DNA of 64,000 nucleotides, from the NCBI RefSeq assembly GCF_018598185.1, contig NZ_JAHESC010000041.1, forward strand, positions 1 through 64,000, read 5' to 3'. Source of the stretch: Dawidia soli. Its GTDB lineage: Bacteria > Bacteroidota > Bacteroidia > Cytophagales > Cyclobacteriaceae. Under the pieces are notes generated by a model. It was given only the letters and a program-made list of their open reading frames with translations. It was not told where the DNA came from and did not search any database. Within the stretch, counting starts at the first letter, position 1, and every line of letters begins with the position of its first letter. The position numbers and the translations under genes were made by a program. This document shows positions 42,821 to 52,673 of the stretch, one piece after another.

Positions 42821-43170
42821 GTTTTCAAGGTTTTCTCGGAAGCCACCTGCACAACACCGGTATGCCCGGTTCCAACAGACTCACCCCGTATGCATCCATC
42901 GAACCGTATCTATACCATGAACCTGCAGATCAAATCATCGTGAGCTTCTGTTTTACCTTGTCGTAAAATCTGGAGTCAATGTGTTACGGGCTCAAAAATG
43001 TAGCGAATATCGCTAAACGGGTAAAAACTGACGAAGCACAACGCCTGGGATACTATAAATCTCCCAAAAACAACGGATTCATTACATGCGGAAGATTTTA
43101 CCCACGGTCGACCATTTACCTTTCTTTGCATCCGCTACTTTCGTTACAAACGAAATCAATAAAGATTCTC

Positions 43171-43962
43171 ATGAAAAGAAAGATTTACTTACTCCTGGCG
43201 GTATCCGCCGCTTTTATGACCTGGTCTTGCAGCGATGATGATGACACCGTTCACGTCACCGAAGTGAACGTCAGCGACGACGCTTTCACGCTTTTCCTGG
43301 ACGAAGAAAAAACCATCACCGCCGAGGTCATGCCGGCGAATGCCGGCAACCCGGCCATTGAATGGAGTACCTCTGCCGCAGACGTGGCCACGGTAGACGC
43401 CAATGGCAACGTAAAGGCCGTAGCACCCGGTACCGCTGTCATTACCGCGAAGGCGAAGGACAATGCCGTAACCGGCACCGCCAATGTTACGGTGGTCAAC
43501 GGCTTTGTATTGGGCACCGAGCGCACGGAAATTAAAGCCGCCTACTATGACGACGCCGACCTGGGCGAGACCGAGGGTGGTGGCTTGAGCTTCTACTTCT
43601 ACTCCACAACAGAGGTTGGCGACGGAGAGGATTATAGCATCTGGATCGATATCCCGACGGAAAGACTGAACACGACGTTCTCGTTGACAGAAGAAGATCC
43701 GTACAACTGGAGCTGGTGGATTGAATACCAAAAAGCTGAGCCGGCCGTGCATTACGAGGGATTTGGCTCCGAGGGGAGCATGGAAGATGTCGTGAGTGGC
43801 ACTATGAGCTCGAAAGTAGAGGGTGGTGGCAAATTCACCGTAACATTCGACATTCTCCTGACCGACGGAAAAACGCTGAAAGGCAAATACTCCGGCGTGA
43901 TGCTGGACTCGGAGACCGCCAACGGTCGTGTAAAAAGAGAAACGGTAAACAGAAATCGTTAA
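43171..43962 (+). CDS. lipoprotein with bacterial Ig-like domain 2
   Basis: A 263-aa lipoprotein from the ATG at 43171; the frame is open 64 codons further up but those read as noncoding. The lipobox is MTWSC, then an acidic stretch SDDDD, which in Bacteroidota often favours surface exposure. A BIG2 domain follows (about 25-105): TLFLDEEKTITAEVMPANAG, then VATVDANGNVKAVAPGTAVI. The C-terminal part (about 110-263) is a beta sandwich of unknown kind. The gene has its own terminator at 43985-44017. Confidence 0.8.
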   Translation: MKRKIYLLLAVSAAFMTWSCSDDDDTVHVTEVNVSDDAFTLFLDEEKTITAEVMPANAGNPAIEWSTSAADVATVDANGNVKAVAPGTAVITAKAKDNAVTGTANVTVVNGFVLGTERTEIKAAYYDDADLGETEGGGLSFYFYSTTEVGDGEDYSIWIDIPTERLNTTFSLTEEDPYNWSWWIEYQKAEPAVHYEGFGSEGSMEDVVSGTMSSKVEGGGKFTVTFDILLTDGKTLKGKYSGVMLDSETANGRVKRETVNRNR

Positions 43963-43984
43963 TACGGAGTCCGGCTTTATATCG

Positions 43985-44017
43985 ATACCTGCCCAAGGAT
44001 AGGGCAGGTATTTTTTT
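43985..44017 (+). terminator. rho-independent terminator of the BIG2 lipoprotein gene
   Basis: ATACCTGCCC (43985-43994) pairs with GGGCAGGTAT (44002-44011) and a T run follows. It lies 23 bp after the stop codon. Confidence 0.85.
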
Positions 44018-44102
44018 GCTTTCCCCTGTCCCAAATCACCCCTAAAGTCTGTATCCCCTACCTCACAAGTCTGCCTCGGAAAATAACCAGCACCGCGCGC
44101 TG

Positions 44103-44630
44103 CTATATTTCCTTTAACATCCGATCGTATATTCTTAAAAAGAATTTGTGGCTGATATACTCATGGAAAAACCAGGTAGCGATAGCTGCGCTAAGAACGA
44201 AAACCTTTAGTGCCATCGGTAATGTGGCAATGGGCATGAAAATTAACATACCTATGGCATTAACAATCATACCGCGAGCAACGCGATCACGGCTGCTGCG
44301 CATGTCCATTTGATTCTGAATATCTTTGTATTGATGTTCTATCAGTGCTTTCACTTTTTGTGATTTCCGCAAATCAAAAACATTCTCCTCCCGTCGATAA
44401 TGCATGTATTCAGCGAATTTCCTCACTACTTTCGTTTTAAACCAATACGTCAGAACGAAGGCAATGCAATCGATCAACATGCCCAATATATAAGCAACCG
44501 GGACCAGAAAAATTCCAAAAGATTGAATTTCCTGTTTGGGAAAGGTTGATGGACAAGAAATAAAAATCCAAAGCAGCGTTATCGCACCGGAGATCAGGTG
44601 CTCAATAAGTAAACCGGGTAACGAAATCAT
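44103..44630 (-). CDS. four-helix membrane protein of unknown function
   Basis: A 175-aa inner-membrane protein. Hydrophobic segments lie at about 6-24, 38-64, 118-136 and 137-153. Between the second and third there is a charged cytosolic loop (KVVRKFAEYMHYRREENVFD, then KSQKVKALIEHQYKDIQNQM). I do not recognise the family. It is a single gene on the minus strand. The 317 bases upstream up to 44947 hold no gene that I can see. Confidence 0.6.
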   Translation of the reverse strand: MISLPGLLIEHLISGAITLLWIFISCPSTFPKQEIQSFGIFLVPVAYILGMLIDCIAFVLTYWFKTKVVRKFAEYMHYRREENVFDLRKSQKVKALIEHQYKDIQNQMDMRSSRDRVARGMIVNAIGMLIFMPIATLPMALKVFVLSAAIATWFFHEYISHKFFLRIYDRMLKEI

Positions 44631-44947
44631 TTCAGGGTCATTAAAAATGTTATAAAAAGTGGATTCCTTTTTGGTCTAACTGTCGCAGCATCAGATTATT
44701 TTTTACACGTGATCAAAAAGAACGGATGCTATAATCCTGGCCGGATCTCTCACCGGTCCCTCTACCCGCAACACTGTAGCGTCGCAGCCGGAAGGTTTCC
44801 GGTCGCTGAGATCAACATTGACCCGTAGTGCCGGAAAATCCTGCTCAAGAAGCATGATGTTGGCAAATTAGACAAATTTCTCGCATTTGAGACATTAGGA
44901 TGGGACCGTTACACGACAGGAACACGTGGATGGATGGGATTTACCAA

Positions 44948-45166
44948 ATGGTAAAATCAGCACTCATTACAGGAGCCAACAAAGGCATTGGCTTCGCCAC
45001 AACCCGGGAATTATTACAACACGGCGTCATCCATAGCGCGGGGAAATATGCGTGGCCAGATGTAGCAGCGGCATTACCGCAACAGACCGTTGTGACCAAA
45101 TATAGGCCAAACAGGAAGCCGCGCCGTTACACGCGTGTTACAGAAATTTTTCCGTATGTAACATAA
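44948..45166 (+). pseudogene. 5' remnant of a short-chain dehydrogenase gene
   Basis: From ATG 44948 the first 26 residues are the NAD(P)-binding start of an SDR protein (KSALITGANKGIGFATTREL, with the TGxxxGIG motif). After LLQHG the sequence changes abruptly to an unrelated Arg-rich tail and stops at 72 residues, while SDR proteins are about 250 residues. The catalytic Ser-Tyr-Lys part is absent. It is a truncated gene fused to other sequence, probably by a deletion before the PUL regulator. Confidence 0.6.
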
Positions 45167-45176
45167 AGTCATTAAA

Positions 45177-48100
45177 TTGGTTATCAGATCATTAATTCAT
45201 AAAAACAGTACGGTGGCATTCAAGTACCCCATAGTAATTCTTCTCGTTTTTACATTTTCCCACGGCTATACGCAGCCTGGAAAGTTGTTTACAGTGGATG
45301 CCGAGCTCTCCAGCAGCATGGTGAACGATATTTACCAGGATCATCACCAGGTCATCTGGATGGCAACAGACAACGGGTTGAATCGGTATGACGGATCCAA
45401 ATTCACCGTGTACAAAAACAACAGGAATGACAGCACGTCGCTGTCGCATGACTATGTCAGGGCCGTGTCGGAAGATAGAAAGGGCCGACTATTTGTAGGC
45501 CTGGTGAATGGTTTGCAGTGCTATGACCATGCGTTCGACAGGTTTCAGGCCGTTCCGCTGCGGCTCCTGGACGGTAAGATATTTCCGGCGCATGTCACCG
45601 CCGTGCTGGAGCGGAAGAACGGCACCATTCTTATCGGGACAACAGGGCACGGGCTTTTTGTACTCCGGGAGAACACCGGAAAGCTTGAAGCGCAACAGCT
45701 GGCCACCCCGATGCCGAGCTATCTGATCAAGACGCTCTACGAGGATACGCATCAGAATTTATGGATCTGTACACAAGACAAAGGTCTTTTTCGGGTCGAC
45801 CCGCATAACCAGCTCACGCAGCCGGGCATTGCCGGAGACAATGGAAATATTTTTACGTTATGCGAAGATGCGAAAGGAAACCTGTACGCAGGAAGCGGCA
45901 CCACGGGGCTCTATACGTACGACAAAAAGTCAAATACCTTCACCCCCACCCTGGCAGCCGCGTCGCGATTGCCGATCACGAAGTTATTGCTGACGCGTGC
46001 CGGCAAAATCCTGGTCGGTACGGAAGGAAGAGGCCTCAGCCTGTTTGACCCTGAAAAACAGGAGCTCTCGAACGGCAATTTTACCGTGAGCACCATCAAC
46101 CTTTCACGAAATAAAATTCACGCGTTATGCGAAGACGATGCCGGCAACCTGTGGATCGGGGTATTTCAAAAGGGCGTGGCGTTATTACCCTCCAGGACAA
46201 AACGTTTTCAATATTATGGTCACCGCTCGGTCCAGCATGATGTGATCGGTTCCTCCAACGTAACAGCGCTCCACAAAGACCGGCTCGGCATGCTGTGGGT
46301 GGGCACAGACGGCGACGGTATTTATGGCCTCGACAGCACGGGCAATCGAAAGGTACACTTCAAACCTTCCGGGGAGGCGGAGAGTGTACCGGCTACGATC
46401 CTGGACATTTACGAAGACTCCGACCAAAACCTCTGGCTGGGATCGTACGACAATGGCATTTGTATCGTTAACCGCGCCACAGGGCGGTGCCGGTATATCA
46501 ACCCGTTGCTCATACCAGACGACGGCCAGGTGCCCAAGGTATTTGAGATGGTAGAGGATGAAGAAAAGCGTCTCTGGATCGCAACCATGGGGCTGGGACT
46601 TTATTCGCTCGACCTGAAAACATCCGAAGTACGGCACTACAGAGCGGTAGGCCCCGGCTATCGGCCTGATCTCGATGTGTTACCCAACGACTGGATCAAT
46701 GCGGTTTCTGTCAGCAATAAAGACAAGCGGGTATATATCGGCACGGCCGATGGATTGGGGTGTCTGGACTTGAAAACAGGAAAGTTTAACGCCGCGTTCC
46801 ATGGCTCCAGCCGGATCCTTCCCGGCGTCATCGTCCACACGGTGTATGAAGACGCCGCGGGCATACTTTGGCTGGGAACCTCGGAAGGTCTCATCGCGTA
46901 TCACCCGACAGAGGGCAGTTTGATGAAACTGACGGTGGAAGACGGCTTACCCAGCAACGTGGTGTCTGCCGTGCTGCACGATACCCTGGACCACCTTTGG
47001 ATCGGCACCAACTACGGACTGTCGCGGGTGCATAAGAAAACGCACAGCATCGTTAACTACTACCAGGACGACGGCTTACAGGGGAATGAATTTTCAGGTG
47101 CAGCCTATGCCGACGCGCATGAATTACTCTTCGGCGGCATCAACGGGATCACGATCTTTAATCCCGGTCATATCACCGACGAAGCGAAAAAACTGGAAGT
47201 GCACGTTACCGGCTTTTACATTCACAACCAGGCGGTGAAAAAAGGAATGAAGTCCGACGCGCGCGACATCGTAGACGCCGCCGTCATGGATGCCGACGTG
47301 TTCGAGCTTTCGCAGAAAGATAATTCTTTCACCATTGAATTTTCAGTCATGGAATTCAACAATCCAAACCGCATTGCCTACATGTACTCCTTGCAAGGAA
47401 GCCATGAGTGGATCGAGCTGCCCCCCGGAAAAAACACCGTAACGTTCAGCGATATGTCGCCCGGCACCTACGCGTTCCGCGTGCGGGCAAAAGACTACGG
47501 AACGTATTCGGAACCGAAGGTGATTTCCCTTGTCGTCCATCCCTTCTGGTATTTTTCGTTTTGGGCGAAACTGGCGTACGGATTTCTGGCGTTGGTTATT
47601 GCCGGTGTTATTGCACAACAGATCCGGCAGCGTAAAGAGACGAAGCGTAAGATACAGGAGCATATCCACGCCAAACAGCTGAACGAAGCAAAGATCCAGT
47701 TTTTCATCAACATCGCCCACGAGCTTCGTACGCCGATGACACTGATCCTCAGTCCGCTGAAAAAACTCATGACCAAAGACAAAGATCGTGATCGACAACG
47801 GTCGTACGCGGCCATGGAGAGAAATTCAGACCGCATTCTGCGTCTGGTAAATCAGCTGATGGATGTTCAGCGCGTGGATCGCGGCCAGCTGGTGCTGACC
47901 TTTCAGGAAACGGAAATGGTTGCGTTTATCACCGAGCTCTGCCGCGCATTCGATGAACAGACACGGATGAAGGAAATAGACCTCTCCTTCACCCATACTC
48001 CGAAGTGTCTTACCGCATGGGTCGATCCGTTCAATTTCGACAAAGTGATCTTGAATATATTGGCCAATGCCCTCAAGTTTACCCCCATCGGGGGAAAGAT

Positions 48101-49316
48101 CCAGGTTACATTGAGCACGTGTATAGAAGAAAATGCGGCTGCCGCACCTCGGGAATACCTGCAGGTGGACATCGCCGACACGGGAAGCGGGATCCGCGAG
48201 GGAGAATTGGAGAAGGTCTTCGAATGTTTTTACCAGGCACGCGACAGCCACCATAGCGTCAGCTCGGGCGCCGGGATCGGCCTACATTTAACGCGTTCCA
48301 TTGTAGCGTTGCACCATGGCAGAATATGGGCGGAAAACAATCAGAACGGGCAGGGCTGTCGGTTTGTTTTCCGAGTGCCATTGGGGCGGGCGCATTTGAA
48401 AGCCGAAGAGATCAGGCTTCCGGAGACAGGACAAAAACCGGCGCATGCCATCGAGATGCCCGCCCGGGCCGTGGTGGATACCCCCGGGGCAAAAGTGAAG
48501 TCCAAAAGTACCTACCGGGTGCTGGTCGTAGACGATGACGCCGAGATCCGGCAATACATACAAACAGAAATGGCCCGCGACTACCACGTGTCGACCTGTA
48601 AGAATGGAAAAGAAGCGCTGTCCTACGTATTGCAACATGCCCCGGATGTCGTCATTTCCGACATCAGGATGCCTGAAATGGATGGCATAACGTTCTGCCA
48701 GAAGATCAAGCAGAATGTGAACATCAACCATATACCGGTCATTCTGCTCACCGCCAAAATGGAAGAAGAATACACGATCGAAGGATTGGGAATCGGGGCG
48801 GACGCATACCTCCAAAAACCTTTCAACGTAGAAATCCTTCGAAAGACCGTCCAGAATGTCATCCGCACCCGCGAAATTCTGCGCAACAAATTCACGGGAA
48901 ATCAGCTTCAGAAAGATAAGGTTCAGGATATCGTGTTGGCTTCCTCGAACGAGAAGCTGCTGACGCGCATCATGGGCGCCATCAATAAGAATATATCCAA
49001 TCCGGAGCTGAACGTAGAGATGTTATCCCGCGAAGTAGGGATCAGCCGGGTACATCTGCACCGTAAGCTCAAAGAATTGACAAGCCAGTCTACCCGGGAC
49101 CTCATTCGGAACCTTCGCCTGCAGCAAGCCGCCAGATTGCTTTCCGAAAAGCAGATGAACATCACCGAGGTTGCATTTTCAACGGGCTTTGTCAACATCG
49201 GGCATTTCTCGAATTCATTCAAGGATTTCTACGGCGTGCCTCCGTCGCAGTACATGGAACATCATCTCAACGCAGCAAAAGAAAAAAAGCTGGCGGACAG
49301 AAGCATTCCCGAGTAA
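45177..49316 (+). CDS. hybrid two-component system sensor-regulator (HTCS)
   Basis: One-protein two-component system that senses a glycan fragment in the periplasm and switches on the PUL. A signal segment (about 13-33) is followed by a Reg_prop beta-propeller (about 40-690; repeats such as DVLPND and YEDAAGILWLGTSEGL), a Y_Y_Y domain (about 705-790) and a transmembrane helix (about 795-815). Then come HisKA with H848 (NIAHELRTPM), a HATPase domain (IADTGSG, GAGIGLHLTRS), a receiver domain with D1162 (VISDIRMPEMDG) and an AraC-type DNA-binding domain (VGISRVHLHRKLKELTSQS). No ATG precedes the signal segment: TTG 45177 or GTG 45213 must be used. It converges on the xylan operon and is the likely regulator of that operon. 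Confidence 0.93.
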   Translation: MVIRSLIHKNSTVAFKYPIVILLVFTFSHGYTQPGKLFTVDAELSSSMVNDIYQDHHQVIWMATDNGLNRYDGSKFTVYKNNRNDSTSLSHDYVRAVSEDRKGRLFVGLVNGLQCYDHAFDRFQAVPLRLLDGKIFPAHVTAVLERKNGTILIGTTGHGLFVLRENTGKLEAQQLATPMPSYLIKTLYEDTHQNLWICTQDKGLFRVDPHNQLTQPGIAGDNGNIFTLCEDAKGNLYAGSGTTGLYTYDKKSNTFTPTLAAASRLPITKLLLTRAGKILVGTEGRGLSLFDPEKQELSNGNFTVSTINLSRNKIHALCEDDAGNLWIGVFQKGVALLPSRTKRFQYYGHRSVQHDVIGSSNVTALHKDRLGMLWVGTDGDGIYGLDSTGNRKVHFKPSGEAESVPATILDIYEDSDQNLWLGSYDNGICIVNRATGRCRYINPLLIPDDGQVPKVFEMVEDEEKRLWIATMGLGLYSLDLKTSEVRHYRAVGPGYRPDLDVLPNDWINAVSVSNKDKRVYIGTADGLGCLDLKTGKFNAAFHGSSRILPGVIVHTVYEDAAGILWLGTSEGLIAYHPTEGSLMKLTVEDGLPSNVVSAVLHDTLDHLWIGTNYGLSRVHKKTHSIVNYYQDDGLQGNEFSGAAYADAHELLFGGINGITIFNPGHITDEAKKLEVHVTGFYIHNQAVKKGMKSDARDIVDAAVMDADVFELSQKDNSFTIEFSVMEFNNPNRIAYMYSLQGSHEWIELPPGKNTVTFSDMSPGTYAFRVRAKDYGTYSEPKVISLVVHPFWYFSFWAKLAYGFLALVIAGVIAQQIRQRKETKRKIQEHIHAKQLNEAKIQFFINIAHELRTPMTLILSPLKKLMTKDKDRDRQRSYAAMERNSDRILRLVNQLMDVQRVDRGQLVLTFQETEMVAFITELCRAFDEQTRMKEIDLSFTHTPKCLTAWVDPFNFDKVILNILANALKFTPIGGKIQVTLSTCIEENAAAAPREYLQVDIADTGSGIREGELEKVFECFYQARDSHHSVSSGAGIGLHLTRSIVALHHGRIWAENNQNGQGCRFVFRVPLGRAHLKAEEIRLPETGQKPAHAIEMPARAVVDTPGAKVKSKSTYRVLVVDDDAEIRQYIQTEMARDYHVSTCKNGKEALSYVLQHAPDVVISDIRMPEMDGITFCQKIKQNVNINHIPVILLTAKMEEEYTIEGLGIGADAYLQKPFNVEILRKTVQNVIRTREILRNKFTGNQLQKDKVQDIVLASSNEKLLTRIMGAINKNISNPELNVEMLSREVGISRVHLHRKLKELTSQSTRDLIRNLRLQQAARLLSEKQMNITEVAFSTGFVNIGHFSNSFKDFYGVPPSQYMEHHLNAAKEKKLADRSIPE

Positions 49317-49344
49317 GAGGGCATCCTTGTGAGACGCCCTCTTT
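49315..49344. terminator. terminator between the convergent HTCS and xylanase genes
   Basis: GAGGGC (49317-49322) pairs with GCCCTC (49336-49341), flanked by AA and TTT. Its position between two convergent genes fits a shared bidirectional terminator. Confidence 0.65.
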
Positions 49345-49364
49345 CAACATACGCAGGTGCCATG

Positions 49365-51509
49365 CTATTTCAAGGCATCGCTGAAGGCTCCATACGCGCG
49401 TTTGCGGGCATATCCCTCCGTCCACAACCCGATAGGCTCGCCTGCCCGCCAGGATGAACCCGCCGGACTGTCCCGCGGGCTCCAGACGGTGATGCCGTAC
49501 TGCTGCTTCACGGGAATGATCTCCAGATATTTCTCCACCACGAATTTATACAGTTCAGCCTGGGCCTGGTAATGATCATCGGTCGCTTTATCGGTTTGAA
49601 CACCAACGCCGATATCCAGTTCGGAGATCTTGATCAGCTTGCCCGTCTCCGCCAGCAGCTCGAACATGGCCACGATCTTTTCTTTGTCGGCAGCGGTACT
49701 GATGTGCATTTGCGTTCCGATGCCATCCACACGTCCGCCCTGACTTTCGATATATTCGGCATACTGGATCAACCCTTTGCACTTATCGAGGCTATACTCG
49801 AGGTTATAGTCATTGATAAAGAGCTTGTCTGTGCTATTGCCATACTGCACGGCCAGTTTGAACGCCTCCACGGCATAATCCTTACCCAGATAGTCCTGCC
49901 AGTAAAACTCGTCTTCGCCCAGCTCCCTTCCCACGCCGGTTTTTAATTCATACGGGTTTCCATCATCCATGGGCTCGTTCACGACATCCCAGGATTGTAC
50001 ATACTCCCGGGATACTTCCATCATACCGGCAATCCATCGATCCAATTCATGGCGGATAATCTCCCGCTTCTGCTCCGGCGTTTTTTCAATGACCTGCGCG
50101 CCACCGCCGTCGGGGTTGTATTTCGTTACCGCGATATTGTCGAAGTAATAGCTCGTAGCCGTATTGCCAAGATTAAAAGCAATGGCCGTTACACCCGATG
50201 TTTCTGCCGTGATCGTTATTTCCTTGACGTACGGCGCCCAGGTGGTCGTGGCGCTGATCTGACCGAAGAAATCCCAGTGTTTGTACTGATACGGAACCAC
50301 ATGCGCCTGGGTAGAGAACGTTGCGGCGGCATCGGCGCGAATGTCCAGGCGCAGTGTATATTTTTCACCCACTGCCGTAGGTTGCGGAAACGTAAAAAAG
50401 AACTGACTGTTCCAATCGTTTGCCTGCACCGCCGCGTTGGTAACTTTCAGCGCGCGCCCTGTGCCGGCAGCCCCGGGGGAAGAAAAACTTCGGGCCGCCT
50501 CGCCATTGGAGGTATAGTTAGCTTCACTGTCGGTTTCGAAGTCGTTCCCCGACATCAGATCCCACGTGGGTCCGCCACCGCCGCTTTCATTGAGCTTCTT
50601 CACGGTGACGTTGTCGAAGTAATAACTGGTCGCGGTGTTCCCGAGATTAAAGGCGATGGCCGTAACACCAGACGTTTCTGCCGTGATCGTTATTTCCCGG
50701 GTGAATGTTGCCCAGGTGGTGGTGGCGCTGACCTGACCGAAGAAATCCCAGTGTTTATACTCATAGGGGACAACGTGGGCCTGGGTGGCGAACGCTGCCG
50801 CAACATCCGCCCGAACGTCCATGCTGAGCATATACTTCTCTCCTACGGCCGTAGGCTGAGAAAACGTGACGAACAGCTGACTGTTCCAATCATTGGCCCG
50901 CACCTCGGCGTTGGTAACTTTCAAGGCCCGGCCGGTTCCATCCGCCCCCGGCGTGGAGAAGCTACGTACGGCTTCGGCGTTGGAAGTAAAGTTGGATTCG
51001 TCGTCGGTCTCGAAGGTGGCAGAGGTCACAACGTCCCACGAAGGTCCGCCGGTACCGGGGATGACAGTCGGTGCAATCGTACGGTTCAGATAGCCGGCAT
51101 TCTGATTGGCATGCCAGCACAACGTATGACCGTAAACCGATACATTGGCAGCTTTTGCTGTAGAAATAAAACTGGAGACACTGGTAAGATTGAGGCTTCC
51201 GTCATCCTGAACCACGGCGCCATGTTTCATTTCCCAACCGGCAACGACTTCATCAAAGTTCGATACAATCATGCTGTAGTCTACTCCCTTTTTTGTGAAG
51301 TCGCCGACGGAGATGCCGGCACCCAGTGTAAAATTGGGGTTGGCTCCGCGGTCCACGTATGACTTCAGCACATCGTATCCGCGGAGGTATTCCAGCTGCG
51401 CCAGGTTGGCCGGCTTATTTGCGGCGAAGAACAATTTACTCTCATCGGCGCAAGCAGCCAGCACCGAAACGGCCATCAGGGTTATCCAAAGTTTTTTCGA
51501 GCGTATCAT
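49365..51509 (-). CDS. GH10 endo-1,4-beta-xylanase with two CBMs inserted in the catalytic domain
   Basis: A 714-aa surface or periplasmic lipoprotein enzyme (lipobox VLAAC, Cys 20) that cuts xylan chains inside. The GH10 barrel starts at about 38 (GHTLCWHANQN at 127-137), is interrupted by two carbohydrate-binding modules of the CBM4/9 type (about 155-306 and 314-466), and resumes at 475. The acid/base Glu is E512 in WDVVNEP, the nucleophile is E630 in ISELDIG. CBM insertion at this loop is known for Bacteroidetes xylanases. The two CBMs are very similar, so they arose by a recent duplication. It is the last gene of the PUL operon. Confidence 0.95.
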   Translation of the reverse strand: MIRSKKLWITLMAVSVLAACADESKLFFAANKPANLAQLEYLRGYDVLKSYVDRGANPNFTLGAGISVGDFTKKGVDYSMIVSNFDEVVAGWEMKHGAVVQDDGSLNLTSVSSFISTAKAANVSVYGHTLCWHANQNAGYLNRTIAPTVIPGTGGPSWDVVTSATFETDDESNFTSNAEAVRSFSTPGADGTGRALKVTNAEVRANDWNSQLFVTFSQPTAVGEKYMLSMDVRADVAAAFATQAHVVPYEYKHWDFFGQVSATTTWATFTREITITAETSGVTAIAFNLGNTATSYYFDNVTVKKLNESGGGGPTWDLMSGNDFETDSEANYTSNGEAARSFSSPGAAGTGRALKVTNAAVQANDWNSQFFFTFPQPTAVGEKYTLRLDIRADAAATFSTQAHVVPYQYKHWDFFGQISATTTWAPYVKEITITAETSGVTAIAFNLGNTATSYYFDNIAVTKYNPDGGGAQVIEKTPEQKREIIRHELDRWIAGMMEVSREYVQSWDVVNEPMDDGNPYELKTGVGRELGEDEFYWQDYLGKDYAVEAFKLAVQYGNSTDKLFINDYNLEYSLDKCKGLIQYAEYIESQGGRVDGIGTQMHISTAADKEKIVAMFELLAETGKLIKISELDIGVGVQTDKATDDHYQAQAELYKFVVEKYLEIIPVKQQYGITVWSPRDSPAGSSWRAGEPIGLWTEGYARKRAYGAFSDALK
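50112..51047 (-). repeat. tandem CBM-coding duplication within the xylanase
   Basis: The two copies (about 50592-51047 and 50112-50570) encode about 150 residues each with a period near 158 residues. Long shared runs include AETSGVTAIAFNLGNTATSY, YKHWDFFGQ and NDWNSQ. The close match indicates recent tandem duplication. Confidence 0.85.
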
Positions 51510-51529
51510 AACATCGCTGTTTATCCGTA

Positions 51530-52639
51530 TTATTCTTTATAAAAAGGCGTTAACACCTCCACCTTGACGCCCCGGTCGCGAACGACCAACGTATCATGGG
51601 TGACATAACGAACCTGGTCAAGTCTGTCGGGAAGTCCCAAGCTAGGGTACCGGGTTTCCACCTGGTAGCTGACGTCGTATTCCAGGTATAATGCATCCCG
51701 ATCTTTGTTGCCCCAGCTCTTCTTCTCCCCCTTTTTTACAAAGACCCCGTTTCCGGTCGCAGCAATGTTGAACACGCGCACGGAATCGTTTACATCGTAT
51801 GCCGCCGTCAGGGGCGCAACAGTGCACTTTTCGCTTTCATCGAAACGGAGCTTCAACGACAAACCGAGGTTGAGCCCGGCGTACGATTTGTAGTCCTGCG
51901 GATACGCAAGCTCGTGCAACGACAACGTGCTCAACGCACGGACCTCGTCCGCTTCCACCGTAGGTTGATGACGCGTTACCGAGGACGCGGCCCCGTTAAC
52001 GGTGATCTGATCTTTACCGCGCCGGAGATAGTTGGAATGCCACGGGTTGATGAATTTAACGAAGTACAGAACGTAATCTTTCGGCTGAATATCCCAGTGT
52101 GCCGTATTCACGCGGTCGGGGCCCTCCACCTTGGCCGTGCCGGCGAGGATGGCATCGGCATGGGTGACGTTCACCATCCGCAGGGGAATGGCATAGGTGG
52201 TTCGCAGGGCATTGGGGTCGGCAAAGAAGGCGTCGGTAAACTGCACGCCGACGGCACCCTGCAGGGTATGATCCAGCGAGATCTGCTCTCCTGCCAGTGT
52301 ATAATAGTTTGCCGGCATGGCCCGAACGGCAACGGTACGGGCGTCGTCGAAAAACAGGTTATCCGCCAGGGAGTTATCCACGGCAATTTCGATGTCGATC
52401 TTTTTCCTGTTCTGATACACGCCGCCCATGGTCGCATAGATCTCGCACCGGTGCTCGTTGTCAAGCGATGTATCATAGATATCTTCGCCCAGCACAATGG
52501 TTCTGACCGGGTATTGATAGGCGAAATACACGGTGCTCTTGTCATAATCCGGGAACTCGATCTCCTGGTTTTCGCACGACATCGTCCATACGGAAAGAAG
52601 CCCGCCACACACCATCGATTGTATAGTATACCATTTCAT
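51530..52639 (-). CDS. PUL surface lipoprotein, DUF1735/DUF5627 type
   Basis: A 369-aa lipoprotein (lipobox near VWTMSC). The N-terminal half matches DUF1735-type proteins found in xylan and other PULs (EIEFPDYDKSTVYFAYQYPV, RKKIDIEIAVDNSLADN, YAIPLRMV). The C-terminal half matches the DUF5627-type partner (KCTVAPLTAAYDVNDSV). Proteins of this kind sit on the cell surface next to SusC/SusD and are thought to bind glycan. It lies 20 bp before the xylanase gene and 34 bp after the second susD, in one operon. Confidence 0.82.
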   Translation of the reverse strand: MKWYTIQSMVCGGLLSVWTMSCENQEIEFPDYDKSTVYFAYQYPVRTIVLGEDIYDTSLDNEHRCEIYATMGGVYQNRKKIDIEIAVDNSLADNLFFDDARTVAVRAMPANYYTLAGEQISLDHTLQGAVGVQFTDAFFADPNALRTTYAIPLRMVNVTHADAILAGTAKVEGPDRVNTAHWDIQPKDYVLYFVKFINPWHSNYLRRGKDQITVNGAASSVTRHQPTVEADEVRALSTLSLHELAYPQDYKSYAGLNLGLSLKLRFDESEKCTVAPLTAAYDVNDSVRVFNIAATGNGVFVKKGEKKSWGNKDRDALYLEYDVSYQVETRYPSLGLPDRLDQVRYVTHDTLVVRDRGVKVEVLTPFYKE

Positions 52640-52673
52640 ATTTTGCTATTTATCGTCTTGATGAATCCGCTAT

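Noticed and set aside
49995-51362. Plus-strand frame of 455 aa opposite the xylanase
   Set aside because: Shadow of the GH10 gene; its repeated look comes from the duplicated CBM-coding sequence.
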